NCBI GenBank assembly: GCA_018292915.2
Contig: JACVVK020000092.1
Coordinates: forward strand, 1,536,001-1,600,000
Source of the DNA: Batillaria attramentaria
Taxonomy: Eukaryota; Mollusca; Gastropoda; Batillariidae
Direction: 5' to 3'
Length of the DNA stretch: 64,000 nt
The notes below the pieces were generated by a model. That model had not been told where the DNA came from. It did not search any database and saw only the letters and a list, made by a program, of their open reading frames with translations. Every line of letters starts with the position of its first letter. Position 1 is the first letter of the stretch. A program made the position numbers and the translations under genes. Below, piece after piece: positions 24,357-36,115 of this stretch.

Positions 24357-26105
24357 AGCTGTTGTGTAATACACAATGGCTAGCGCTTGGCCTGTCTGTT
24401 CCACTTACAAATATTATCTAAGGGAAGTAACTCATTTTTAAAATCCATGTAAACATTTTTTTGGTCTGTTTAGTGTGCTTTAAAATTTGCTCCAGTTTTT
24501 TCTTAAATGGGATAATGCCATCTTTGCTTAGCCAACTTATGTTTTGAAACAGTTTTGCTCATGAGTGCACCTGAAATGCATCATTAAATACTTCTTCGGT
24601 TGGCTCAGTGCCAGCATTACAGGAGCTGTCATTGTCTAGGTGTCTAAGTGGTGTGATGATAGATGCCACGAAAATGGTAGCATTAGCCCCTTTAAGGTAA
24701 TAATGACATTAAACACTACAAAAATACTAGCCAGGTTTTGTTTTAAAAAACACCAAAAATCACTGAATTCCACTGAAGTGTGTTTGGTAGTTCACTTCAG
24801 TCACCGCTGACTTCCGGTGATAACTTTTCCCGGAGTCACTGTCATATATATATGTATGTATCAACGAGACAAAGCTGATCCAAGTCTAGCGACCTAATTT
24901 AAGTTGAGATTCTCAATTTTTCCATTTTATCTTGGCATAAGTGAAATTTACAAGTAAAAACACAAGCTGTAAAAATGTAAAGTATCAAAATATATTATCT
25001 TAGAATATACTTTCAGAAAGCCTCAAACAACAATGATCTTAAAGGTGATAACACTTGAAAAGTGACTTCAACTCTTAAACTTTCATGACACAGTAAGAAA
25101 CAGTGACATCAGTAAATGACATCAAAAGTATTATGATGGTATTAATACATTCTTTGATCAGGACTTACTGACAAACAAGCAGCAAAAATGCCGACTTTGG
25201 CTTGCTTCACTTACGCTGAGAAGGAATGGAGAAACTGAGAGCCCAAACTGTCATGAACTATATTAGGTCACTTGTCCAGGATCAACTTTTTCTCTTTGAT
25301 AGGTATACAAAAGCGGCTCTACAAAAAAGTTATTGCCGAAAATCACTGGCGACTGAACTACCAAACGCGCAGTGGTATCTCCCCAAGTCATAGAAATGTC
25401 ACTAGAAATAGCAACAAGTCAATTCACACCTCGTACACAGAAATTCAGTCTTTTTAAAAAAAAGAAAAAAAGACAGACCTGATATGAGATTCCCCGGATT
25501 TCGTGAGCCATTGTGGCTGCAATGTTTCCACCGGCGCCAGCTCCCCCTACCCCAATCTTGCTGTCATTCCCTGCACCTGTGGTCACAAACGAACAATTCC
25601 AAAATAAACACAACATGATACTTGATAGTGTTTGTCTGGTGATCTCTGCATTGTAACCAGACAAAAACAATGCGTGACAAACATTTCCAATGAAAATTGT
25701 GAAATCTGAATTGTGCAGTGTGCTTAACTGGCATGTTTAATTACCAGAGCAAGAACACTGCTCAGAAGTAAAGTTGTAAGTTATAAGTGAGTTTTGGCCT
25801 GTTTGAGACTGTTTAACGTTCTTTTCCGCCATGTATGGCTGACACTGAAGACAGAGCAGAGAGAAAAAGGCCAGTACAAATATCTGACCCTAACCAGGAT
25901 TCAAACTCAGGATGTCATAACCATAACAAAAAGAAAATGAAAATATAAAGAAGAACAAGGAAAAAATCCTCTGCAACACATGCTTCTTTCTGAAATGAAT
26001 AAAACTGCATTTGTGATAGAAGCAGAACATTAAAATCTGATGCCTTGTTAGTTGTTAATATCCCCCCTCCCCCCAATAAACACACACACACACACGCACA
26101 CACAC

Positions 26106-26163
<58 letters not shown>

Positions 26164-27631
26164 CCATAAGCAACAATTTACTGTTGTACCAATTAGAGAT
26201 CTGTTCATCATCACCCATCGCACCACACACTTGGCATCATCGTAGCAGGCTGGAAACTTGTTTTCTGGGGCCAGCCGATACTCTACATTGATAACCAGGC
26301 AGTGTGCTTCCCTGCAAAACAGAACACAGCAGGGTAAATGTGCGTCCTATCTGATATTATCCCTGCATGTCAACACTGATGCAGTGTGAGTTACGCATCG
26401 GATAGGACGCAGACTGACAGGGTTTCTTGTTCGACGTTCGGCTGCATGGAAGATAAATTGCCGGACAAAAAATTGAGCTGATATCAGATGAAACACAAGC
26501 ACAGGTGAAAAATGTAAACAGCTCACAAACAAAACTCAAACACGGTGAAATATTTGTTGGAATGGAAAGGGGAGCAGCGGGGCACTATGGGACTGGTGGC
26601 TCAATTTACAGGCCTATAGAACGGGGGAGTCTGACGGTAAATTTTGTGATACAGTCAAGCAAAAGAATGCAATCTGGTCGTATCTTGACAGAAAATACCC
26701 AGAGCAGTTGTCGGCTGAATGTACCCAGTCGCTATAACGGACTGCAAATCAGGCATGACAACTGAGATTTTAGGAACCTTGTGAAATCAAGGACTTCTGG
26801 AGTCCAGTTTCATTTCTAAGGGCCACTGAAAACCAAGCAACTGCATTTGCACCCCCCCCCCCCCCCCCCCCCCATCTCTCTCTGTCTCTATGCCTGCAGG
26901 GGACAGCAACTGTCAGACAGTATTGGACCAAGTTCACTTTGTTTTTTCCAGAGACCAATAAGCTTATTTTGTCTGTTGCACTGCGGGAAGCTAGCAACTT
27001 CGTTAGATAAAATCCACACTTCAAGCCAACGAGCTGTTACCAGCCACAACTATACAAACCACTGAACGACAGAATGAGGCAGGGCAGGTGGAACATGGCA
27101 GCCAAGGTGAGAGATAAAACTCCATTAAGAGGCTGAATGGCCCAGCCCGAAAGATTAAGAAAAGGGAAAAGGTCAGAGGGGAAGCTGTTACAATAAGGAC
27201 AGGTAGTAAAACCACTGTACTTGGCCAGAATTTTGCAAATGGTGCTGGCAGTTTTCCGTGAACCGAAGACCAAAGCCCCATCGTGAAAATACACCAGCAC
27301 TGTTGGACGTCGATATACTTCCAACGGTTTGATGACGTCAATGGCGATGCCATCTGAAAAGAGAAAAGAGAAGCTGAATATTATAATAGGATGCAGATAA
27401 TTTTGTTCTTATTCATGCATGTACTGAAAAATGGTCTGGGTGATAATAAAATGTTTGACGTGTAAGTCAGGTTACCAAATGATGGTATACACGTGCCAGT
27501 ACACAAGTGCATAATATGCACATTATGATTTATCAATGTTATCATTATGCAGATGAAATACCGAATGACATTCAGTTTCAACCTGATGCTGCCGGAACCA
27601 GCAAGAGGCCACACACACACAGATACGGTCA

Positions 27632-27669
<38 letters not shown>

Positions 27670-27722
27670 TATGAAAAGGTTGTACTTGAAACTGAGTGTG
27701 TGATGCATACCCCCTTCTAAAT

Positions 27723-27774
<52 letters not shown>

Positions 27775-27785
27775 CGCGCGTGCAC

Positions 27786-27821
<36 letters not shown>

Positions 27822-30684
27822 GTTATCAAACAAATTACATCAACACAATATATGCTGAAACAAACAGCCAAAGCTAGCCCAACTAAATGGAATTTCAAGC
27901 CGAATTTCTTTGTTTTCTCTTTTTGGGGAGGGGGGTGGGGGACCTGTCAAGTGAAGTAAAACTGAATCTTAAAAAAAAACCAAAAAAACTCAACAAACCC
28001 TCATGAAAAGTGGAAACTAAAGCATTCAACAATGCTCTGGAATTTCAGAACGTGAAATCTAGACCTCTCCCTTCCGGCGATATTCCATCGCTATTCAGTC
28101 GACCTAGTGAAGTTTGACACTGAGGTGCAACAGAAGCCCAAGGGAGGGCTAAGAAACCATTGATTTTTGGGCGCGGAACTGACTGGACCGTTATAAGCGA
28201 CCTAAATTCTCATCCCAGCATAAGGACCCATGAAAACAAGACCAGGGGCTGAAGGAAGTGACAACAACACATCCTGATGCTAAACCCATGCTGCAAGCGG
28301 TCTACATACATGTATACATGTATTAGTACAGTGTGTCAAGATAGGGGCCGCTCATGAATCGGCTTCGAGCTCCCGACTCACTAGTGCAATGCAATACCAT
28401 CCTAGGGATTGGTACCGCCAGCTTTTATTGAATTCCGCTTCCATCAATTTCTTGGCTTCTGGCAGGGCTAAATATAGCGCAGTGTACACCCTGTGGCCTC
28501 TGCTTCCCCGCTAATTTCCTGCATTTTTTTTTCCCCCTCACAGGCAATAAGTGGATTGGAGGAGAACTGCTTATTACATTCTGGCAGGGGGTATACGTAC
28601 TTGGCTGATCAAAAATACAGAACAGAAAGTATTAACTGGAAAAATAAGATTTTTGGGCTCTATACAAAAAGTTGGTGCACGAGATTGCTAATGGTAACCA
28701 TCCCCCACCAAAATCAAAGCCCAAAAAAACAAAAACAAAAACCCAAAACCAAACAACAACCAAAAACCCCCAACAAACAAATCAACAACAACAATAAAAA
28801 AACAAACAACAAAAGAATACAGAAAATAACAACAAACCCCACAGCGACAACAAACATCAACAACAAACACCAACATGTTGAAATGCAAGCAGAGTTTCCA
28901 AACTAGCAGGACTACACTGAATATTTGTTACTTAAAGACATTATGCTCTCATTTTGACAGTTCTTCAAACACCAGTCATGTAGCGATTCTCCCTCATTTC
29001 TGCCAGCTGGGACCACCAAATGGACTACAGTCTGAACATTTGTCAAGAGGTGAACATGAAATGTGACAGGCATCTGCGCAGAGAATGGACATACATTCAT
29101 CCATACATGTACCTCGACACTGAGTGGGATTTTCTAGACGTGCACAGGCTAGATACCTTTACAACCACACTCTGCTTGCCGCTCATGATCAACCATTTGA
29201 TTTCACACAAAAAAATCATTTGAAGGTGAGGGGTGGGGGGTAACTGTGACTGACTGAGAAAGGAAGCGTGCACTCCAAGCATGAAGAGTAGAGTATTGGG
29301 ACCAAGAAAAGCAAGCTTTCCAGCACACCCACACCTGGGTACACATACAAATTTGATATCAAACACTGCCCTTTTGCGCTGTCGATTATTAGAGCATAGT
29401 ATCTATAGATCTATATGAAGAGTGAAGTGAACATAAACTTTTTTTTTTTTTTTTTTTGCTGTCCCAACTCTTTGCCAGCTCCAGTGGTGTTCCTCCCAGA
29501 TCATGGGTGGAACCCACGGAGGACTCAGAAGCCGGGACAATTTTTATTATGCAAGATGATGGAGATGAGGATGATAGTAAGATGATGCTATGGAGGTCCA
29601 TGTGGTTTGGGACTGCGGGACAGGGCCGCATTCCACGTTTCCTGTCATAAATATCCCGGCATTAACCAGGCCCGGGAACTACGGCACCTACGGTGCCGGC
29701 CGTGTAATCATCCACATCATACGACGTGTCATACTAAGGGAAGCACCCCCAAAGTCGCACCCGTGAAGTGGGTGAATCTCGGCTGTGTGGCAACAGCCTC
29801 CCCATCGGGCCCATAGCACACCCGCTCTGGGTAGGAGCCGACCTAGGTAGGAAAAATCCCGCTTGTCTCGGCTGGGACTGGAACCCGGGTCTCCCGGTCC
29901 ATGGTCCGAAGTGCTAACCACTACACTACGGGGGCCGGTAAGTGAACATAAACTTGTCACTGTCACTTCTTCAAAGAGATGGTTTGGATTTTACACATAG
30001 ATATATACATGTGTGAATTTGTCACAGACTTATCACTAGTCTCACACTGCAAATATGGAGTCTTTGTACTCTGAGTGTGACATTCTTTCCCTGTGTGAGC
30101 TTAAATCAAACCCAGTTGTTGACAAAGAGACCGAATTCGTATCAGATCCTATTTTATAGCCATCCTTTATGGTCTCAAGTTCTCTTGAGATGTCTCCTGT
30201 CCAAACATGTGAGCCCTGCACTCAAACCTTGATGAACACCTAGAGTAAGAGCGTATAGATAACCTCTGTATAGGCACAGTGCAGACAAATTGTACTCACA
30301 TGTACTACCACTGGGTAAATCGCGCAAACGCTAATATTCAAGCCCCATGTATTGTTATAAATACACGCACTAACATAATTTATATGGTCTGAATGTATTA
30401 CAAAACAATTCATTTAATGACATAAAATTTGTGTGTGTAAAACTGGCTGTAAAGAAGTATAACATTCTGGACTGACCAAAGACTTTTACTGAATCATACT
30501 TTCATGTTAGGGATAACTAGTTCCTGCTATTGCTTAGTTTCAGTGGTTTTCTAGATTAACCCAAATTAACCCTGAAAACATGAATAGCTGGGGGCCATGG
30601 TCAGTCACACTGACTGACTGAGTTACAGCATAACTGACCAGAGAGCTTGATGGCATTAGCATAAACTGAAAGGTCAAGCAGGGT

Positions 30685-30755
<71 letters not shown>

Positions 30756-31498
30756 AGGGTGGCAGTGGGGGACTCACATTGTCAATACCCTGAGTGTGAC
30801 AATGCTTGTGGGGAGGGATAAGTAGTGCACTGCTTGCTTGCTTAGTTTACCAATTACCGGTATACAGTAAGACTAAAGAAATGCAGATACCATACCTCTC
30901 ACTCTACAGTTTCTCAGCTTTGCCTATACTGAACTGGGGGCTTGGGATGGCTGCAAAATTTTCAGACCTTTCAGCTAGGACCCCCTGTCACCCCACCTCC
31001 ATCACCCCAACCCATGATGTACCCTCCCATGTATGCCTGGCTTTTGTCACCTACCCCCTACATGGCCCGATTTTCTCAGTTTTCGTGTACACAGTTGTGG
31101 TCTGTGTCTGAAATGAAACACTTATCTTTACAGCTTGTGAGTGTAGTTTACCTTGTCAGTGTTGTTAATCCTTTACACCCACCAACCCCCAAAACAAATC
31201 TTTTACTGGGCGACAGGGATGTATTTTGCTTACTCCAATTACCTTGTTGTCAAGTGTTTGTGGTTTCACCAAGGAATCTGGAAGTTTATCTTAGTCGCAA
31301 AACTGCATTCAAGTGCCCTTCTCATGAGAATGTGTGCATCTCTACATTTGTACGTACATACAGTGTGTAAGTGCCCTACTAAGGTCTGTTGTTAGAAGAG
31401 GGCATGACTCACTCCACTCAAGAATACCTCGTGCATTGGAAACATTCCCCACCCATAAATACAAACAACAAAACCAATGCCACTCCCCCCCCCCCCAC

Positions 31499-31533
<35 letters not shown>

Positions 31534-32277
31534 CCAAACAAAAACCAGCACCCCCACCCCCCAAAAAACAACAACAACCAAAAAAAACCCAACAACGCCG
31601 ATGAAACACTGAACAAACACAAATACACATACAACAAAAAATCCACCACTGTTCCTCTTTCTCCCTAATGACTATTACTGGGGGATTCAATTACAGCAAG
31701 CAATCTGCATCAGTTCAACTAACAGTAACATGGATCTACAGTAAACACACTGATTCACTATTATCTGAGCTTGTATGACTGAGGTATCTCTTGTGTGTAC
31801 ATGTTTGTATAACCGTATAAACTGGAAAAGGAGCAGATGGTTTTGCGTTTTTATCGAAACGTTTCTCATTCAGTTTACAACAACAGCAGTAATGCATACA
31901 GGTGTGTGTATGCGTGTGTGTGTATCTCACTGTATGACTGAAGGCGTTGCTATCTTCTCTGCAGCAGTCAGCGGATGTCGGACAAGTACATGCATTGTTA
32001 GCCGCGCAGTCGCTCATGCATTCTTGCACCAGTTCTATTTACCTTTAACTGCTGGGGACGGAACGAAGAACTCTTTGACGTCTCCCTCGAAGTCGGCTTC
32101 GCCAGCATACTTCAAGCAGACCTCTTCATGTGCCTGACGCGCCTCTTCTACGCTAGCACCAGTATCGAGAAGCTTGCCTGTCTTTTCCAAACGCTGCTGC
32201 AGATACGTTTCGCTCTCCTCGTTCAGTTTGCACTTGGCCTTCAGGGCCTCTAGGTTGCCCAGCATTGTGCCGGCCAT
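21599..32277 (-). CDS. Alpha/beta hydrolase fold-3 paralog with lost catalytic serine (pseudoenzyme)
   Basis: Eight exons on the minus strand: 32277-32043, 27353-27221, 26311-26190, 25576-25479, 24226-24135, 23682-23543, 22084-21998 and 21672-21599. Joined length is 981 nt (326 residues), with GT-AG introns. Exon lengths 235/133/122/98/92/140/87/74 match the convergent paralog's 235/133/122/98/95/146/87/74. Conserved: [10 protein letters not shown], acid in AEIDPLRDA, His in GTVHGFF. Altered: oxyanion HGGG is HDGA (YFHDGALVFGSR), and the elbow GDSAGG is GAGAGG, so both Ser and the preceding Asp are gone. The frame and all splice sites are intact, which argues for a retained non-hydrolytic role rather than decay. 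An ATG three codons upstream (32286) is an alternative start. Ligand or partner unknown. Confidence 0.92.
22937..23338 (+). mobile_element. tRNA-derived SINE, family 2, with (ATT)n tail
   Basis: The head has A-box TGGTCTAGTGG and B-box GGTTCGAGTCCC. The body contains CTCCGGGTACTCCGGCTTCC, a motif type seen in conserved metazoan SINE domains. The 3' part has GAGCGTGCGTGTTGGGTTC and ends in (ATT)n. An inverted copy lies at 54984-55387, and a 3' fragment at 62036-62160. It lies in an intron of the minus-strand hydrolase paralog. Confidence 0.85.
25797..25922 (-). mobile_element. Old fragment of SINE family 1
   Basis: The order GTTTAACGTTCTTTTCCGCC, GCCAGTACAAATAT and a degraded tRNA head (GGATTCAAACTCAGG) matches the reverse of family 1, but with many substitutions. 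It is therefore older than the TSD-flanked copies. Confidence 0.65.
26079..26160. repeat. (CA)n microsatellite
   Basis: CA repeat with two CGCA interruptions, starting about 30 bp past a donor of the minus-strand hydrolase paralog (26190). Confidence 0.95.
27617..27820. repeat. (CA)n then (GT)n(AG)n microsatellites in inverted arrangement
   Basis: (CA)n at 27633-27666 and (GT)n(GC)(AG)n at 27722-27820 lie 55 bp apart in opposite orientation. They could pair as a hairpin in the hydrolase-paralog intron. Confidence 0.9.
28716..28872. repeat. A/C-only low-complexity tract
   Basis: About 155 bases almost devoid of G and T (CAAAAACCC / CAACAA words), in intron 1 of the minus-strand hydrolase paralog. 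Confidence 0.8.
29441..29939 (-). mobile_element. tRNA-derived SINE, family 3, full length with perfect 16-bp TSD
   Basis: Read on the minus strand, it starts with a tRNA-like head (A-box TAGTGTAGTGG, B-box GGGTTCCAGTCCC, about 29939-29860), continues about 400 bp and ends in a poly-A tail (plus T-run 29441-29457). The direct repeat AAGTGAACATAAACTT flanks it at 29425-29440 and 29940-29955. Fragments of the same family lie at 55803-56140 and 61857-62035. Confidence 0.93.
30686..30753. repeat. (GT)n microsatellite
   Basis: Pure GT, in intron 1 of the minus-strand hydrolase paralog. Confidence 0.95.
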
Positions 32278-32286
32278 AATGGACAT

Positions 32287-34992
32287 AGCACAAACGATAA
32301 TCAGACTTCGTAATCACCCTAGGGTAATTAGCAGCGTCCAAAATAATCGGCAGACAGCTCCGAACACATAGCCGGAAGAAGCCTCCTTATTTTTTCCTGC
32401 CGACTGGGCCGTGACCACTTCCCAGTCAGTCACTCGGCGGGGGTGATAGGGTGTGGTTGAGTCGATTATTTGTGATGCGCGCGATTTAGGACCGCGAGCG
32501 CTCGCGCAGAACTGAGCAGAAAAGAGAGAGCGGAAAAATGCAGGGAGCGAGGGACGGGGGCTATCATGTTCGATCGGATGTGACCGCCGTGAGGTGTGGC
32601 GAGGTCAGGCGCGCGCTGTGAATGATATCGATTGCCCAGTCTGCTGTCAGCGGCTCAGTCGTCGCGGTTTTACTTTTGTGGGAGTGTCGCAACAAGTGCA
32701 GTTGCAATGCAGAAACTGCCACAAATTAAATGTGTTTCAACTCAGTGACGCTGGCTAACTGCCATCATCATTCCAGCACTGAGACTAAGTGACTGACTGA
32801 GTCCAGTCAGTGCCGGAGTGCAGTGCCGGGCCGAGGAATGAAAAGATCGCAGGGTGATGAAGTTTACTGACGACCGAAGTCAATAAATGTCAGTCTGATC
32901 CGGCCGGCACTGACTACACTGACTCGGAGAGTAAGTACTACCGTGACTGATGAGTACGACTGACTGACTGCCTGAAAAACTATGTGAAGAAAACTGAGAA
33001 CTAAACCGGCCGGCACTGACTTGCCGTGAATCATCATATCAGTCTAGTTGAACTTGAACTGAAGCGCGGGAACCATGACAACTGAATTAACGCTGACCGA
33101 TAGACTAAGTTGAAAACTGAAACCCTGGAACACTGCGGACTGAAAACAAAACAAATAAGAACACAACAAAAACCGGCTGACAACTGACTGACCGAACCGG
33201 CTGAAAACCGTCAAACTGGCAAAGCCAGGACTGTGACAGACTCAGTGAATACTGAACCGTGACAACAACACTGAACTTCAAGTTGACCGCCGTGTATCAT
33301 TTTTGGGGTATATCATCTTGGACGTGGGCGGCACTATAGTGGTCGGCCACCGACTGGGCGGTCAGTCGATTTAGTGCTCCGCGGCCGGGGTTTCAATGTT
33401 CAGTTAGAACCGGCATCGGATCGGAGTAGTCTAGACAGTACGGATCGGAGTAGTCTAGACAATACGGCCGGCTCTGATCATTATAACATTAGCCGGTCCA
33501 GCTTATAATTATATGTAACATCAAGTTGCGCGGTGCGTTCAAGTTCACTGAGTCAGTCACGGCCGTCTGTTGACAACTCAGTGACTGCGGACAGAATTCG
33601 CCAGCCGGACAGATGACTGACTTCAGTGGTGGCCGCAGCGTGCAGAAACGCGCGTATGAATAATTTAACTCTGTACTCGACGTGCCGTTGTCTGTAGGCT
33701 TAAAGTTCATTAGGATATATATATATATACTGAAGCGGCCCGGGCTGCCACTGAGTTAATCAGTTTGGCCGGAGTCAGCCCGCGAGGCCATCCTCTCAGT
33801 TGAGTTCAGTACGGCCGAGTCACTGACTGCCGGACTTGTTAGGTCAGAGTTTGTCGCCAGTGAGGTTCTGCCCGCTTCCCATAACTTATATAACTTGAAT
33901 ATACTACGGGCTGCGTCAGTACTGAATTCAGTGCCTTCCCGGCGTCAGTTTCCAACTGAGCCCGGCGCTTTAACTTGAACCGCCACAAAACTGACTGATA
34001 AACGGCAGCCGGCGACCGGTTTCGGCACTGACTCGGAATCAGTGGACCAGCACGTGACTGACCAGTCAGCCGTGGCTGTGTCAGTCAGTTCTGTTAACGA
34101 CGGTCGGACTGATAAACACAGTGCTATGATGAATTTTTGTTCTGAACAGCACTGTTTTAGAGTTGACACTGATATGATCCGTTACCGCGACATCATATGA
34201 TGAAGTTTACCGAAGGATGATCCTGCACTGACTCGATGTGATGCAGGCGTTGAACGTACAAGTATCCGAATGCAACACTGACTGATATTTACCATCACTG
34301 AGTGATAGTGTTAATATTTTTAAAAAAAGTCATGTAATTTGAAAATGAAAGCCTGAAACTGACGCAGCAGAGCCGGAAAGTACACAACTGACCAGGCAAG
34401 CAACAGAGAGGGGAGGGGGGGGGGCGCCGCCGGAAAAGAACTTTACTAGACTCAGTGTGTGACAACAGTGCCTTCAGTTTAGGAGAGAGACTAACTTAGA
34501 GAGAGAGAGAGAGAGAGGGGGGGGGGAGGGGAAAGTCGGAGGTACTTCGGCTTCGTTGCTCAACTGAGAAAGGCCCACACCGCTGACACCGGCCTTCGGA
34601 CCCCCCCCCCCGACCTCCCCTCCCCCCCATTTCTCTTAACGGACGGTCTACTACATCAGAAGGTGAAATCGCAATTGAACTGCATAAGTCGACCTTTACA
34701 GATGTCTATCAGTTCAAGTCATTTGGAAAATGAAAGGCGATGGGGAGATGTGATTGACAGGGTCTGATCCGAACCTTTTACCCGTATTTGAATGCACGGG
34801 TGACCTGCACCGACTAAAGTTTACCTCACGGCCAGGCTATTCAGCCCTATGGCATGCGTAAAAAGACTCAGCCCCTGCATATGAAAGCGGACTTTCAGAT
34901 TGACGAAAAGGAGACTAAAACTCTATACTCTACTATATACATACTATGTACCGGGCAAATACATGACATTAGCCGGCAAAATTTCTGCCGGC

Positions 34993-35043
<51 letters not shown>

Positions 35044-35857
35044 GCTGAAAGACCCGCACTTTCTATGCATGTTGATCTTTGTGACGCTGGTTTTTTTTTG
35101 TTTTTTTTTAGTCATGTGCATAATTTATTATGTACAGGTATATGTACCGTCATTAGCGGGAACTGAATTCGCACTACGAGGTCGCCGTGTCAGTCAGTCT
35201 TTTTATTTATTTTTTCTTTTATTATGCACGTACTGCTCGTATATGTACTAGATTGTGAAAAAGTGCAATCCGCAACGGCAAACCAACCAAAGATTTGTTG
35301 TTGTTGATGTTTAACTGGCTGATATCAGTTCCCCACCGACTGGGCAGCTGGGGGTAAGACTGATGGGCCATTTTCTCCGTTGTCTGTGTCTGCTCTTGTG
35401 TCCTGCTTATCTGTACACATTTCAAGAACAGGCCGTTTTGGTGGTGTTGGTAGGGGTGCTTGGAATGGTCTGTTGGTTTTCTGTGTCTTTCTGTGTGTGC
35501 GGTGTGTCTACTCATCTGTGCTCACTTTAGGCTGGAGGTGGTTTTGGTTTTTGTCAAGTTGCTGGTCGGCTGGAAAAAAATGCCGGAATCCTTGCCGGGT
35601 AGGCGGTGACGGTGAATGTCTAAATAGGTCAAAGACTGAATACAAATGCACGAGACTTCAAAATGCCTATATATTAACTGTTAGCCTCAGGCATCATAGT
35701 CACCCCCTCAAAATGCTTCAATCTAGAACTGAAACAAAAACTTCCACGCACAGACCGGGCCATTCCGGCAATGCCGGGCACGTACTACCTGACAGGAGTT
35801 TAATAAAACTGACTGAATGTCTGCTTTCCGCTCAGACCTCACAGGAGTAATACTGCT
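32287..35857. other. 5' flank of the minus-strand hydrolase paralog; promoter side, no gene recognised
   Basis: No exon was supported. The region 32740-34300 is unusually rich in ACTGAC / GTCAGT words on both strands. Short features: (AG)n at about 34497-34520, G and C runs at 34416-34425 and 34602-34630, and (GT)n at 34997-35039. A CG-rich stretch just upstream of the start (32450-32660) could hold the promoter. That is inference. Confidence 0.35.
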
Positions 35858-36115
35858 CAGTTGGCATAGTTCGCCCGTTAGGGGGTGCAAATGTATACCA
35901 GTCATGCGCAGGAGCGGCAAATTAACTCCAGTTGTCTACTAACGGGGGCGACTGTATCCCCGCAACGCGGAAGGGGGGTGCAAATGTAATCTGGGGTCTA
36001 AACGAGGTGAAGTCACGTGACCGCTGACTTCGTTCAACGACTTTATGCGAAACACCGACGGAACTTGATTGACTGTATACATTTGCACCCTCTAAAGGGG
36101 CCAACTGCCCAACTG
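35858..36115. mobile_element. MITE-like element with about 41-bp imperfect inverted termini
   Basis: The left end CAGTTGGCATAGTTCGCCCG...GGTGCAAATGTATAC is the imperfect complement of the right end around GTATACATTTGCACCC...CCCAACTG. A further copy of the GGGGGTGCAAATGTA word lies inside (35975-35988). No coding capacity. A 3-bp AAT duplication may flank it. Confidence 0.65.

Noticed and set aside
31736..32137. Open frames of about 100-120 residues on both strands near the first exon of the hydrolase paralog
   Set aside because: They overlap that exon antisense or lie in its intron next to the donor. No homology or splice sites support them.
35380..35850. 156-residue open frame
   Set aside because: No recognisable domain, no splice partners, a Cys/Val/Trp-rich composition typical of non-coding GT-rich DNA, and it runs into a MITE-like element.
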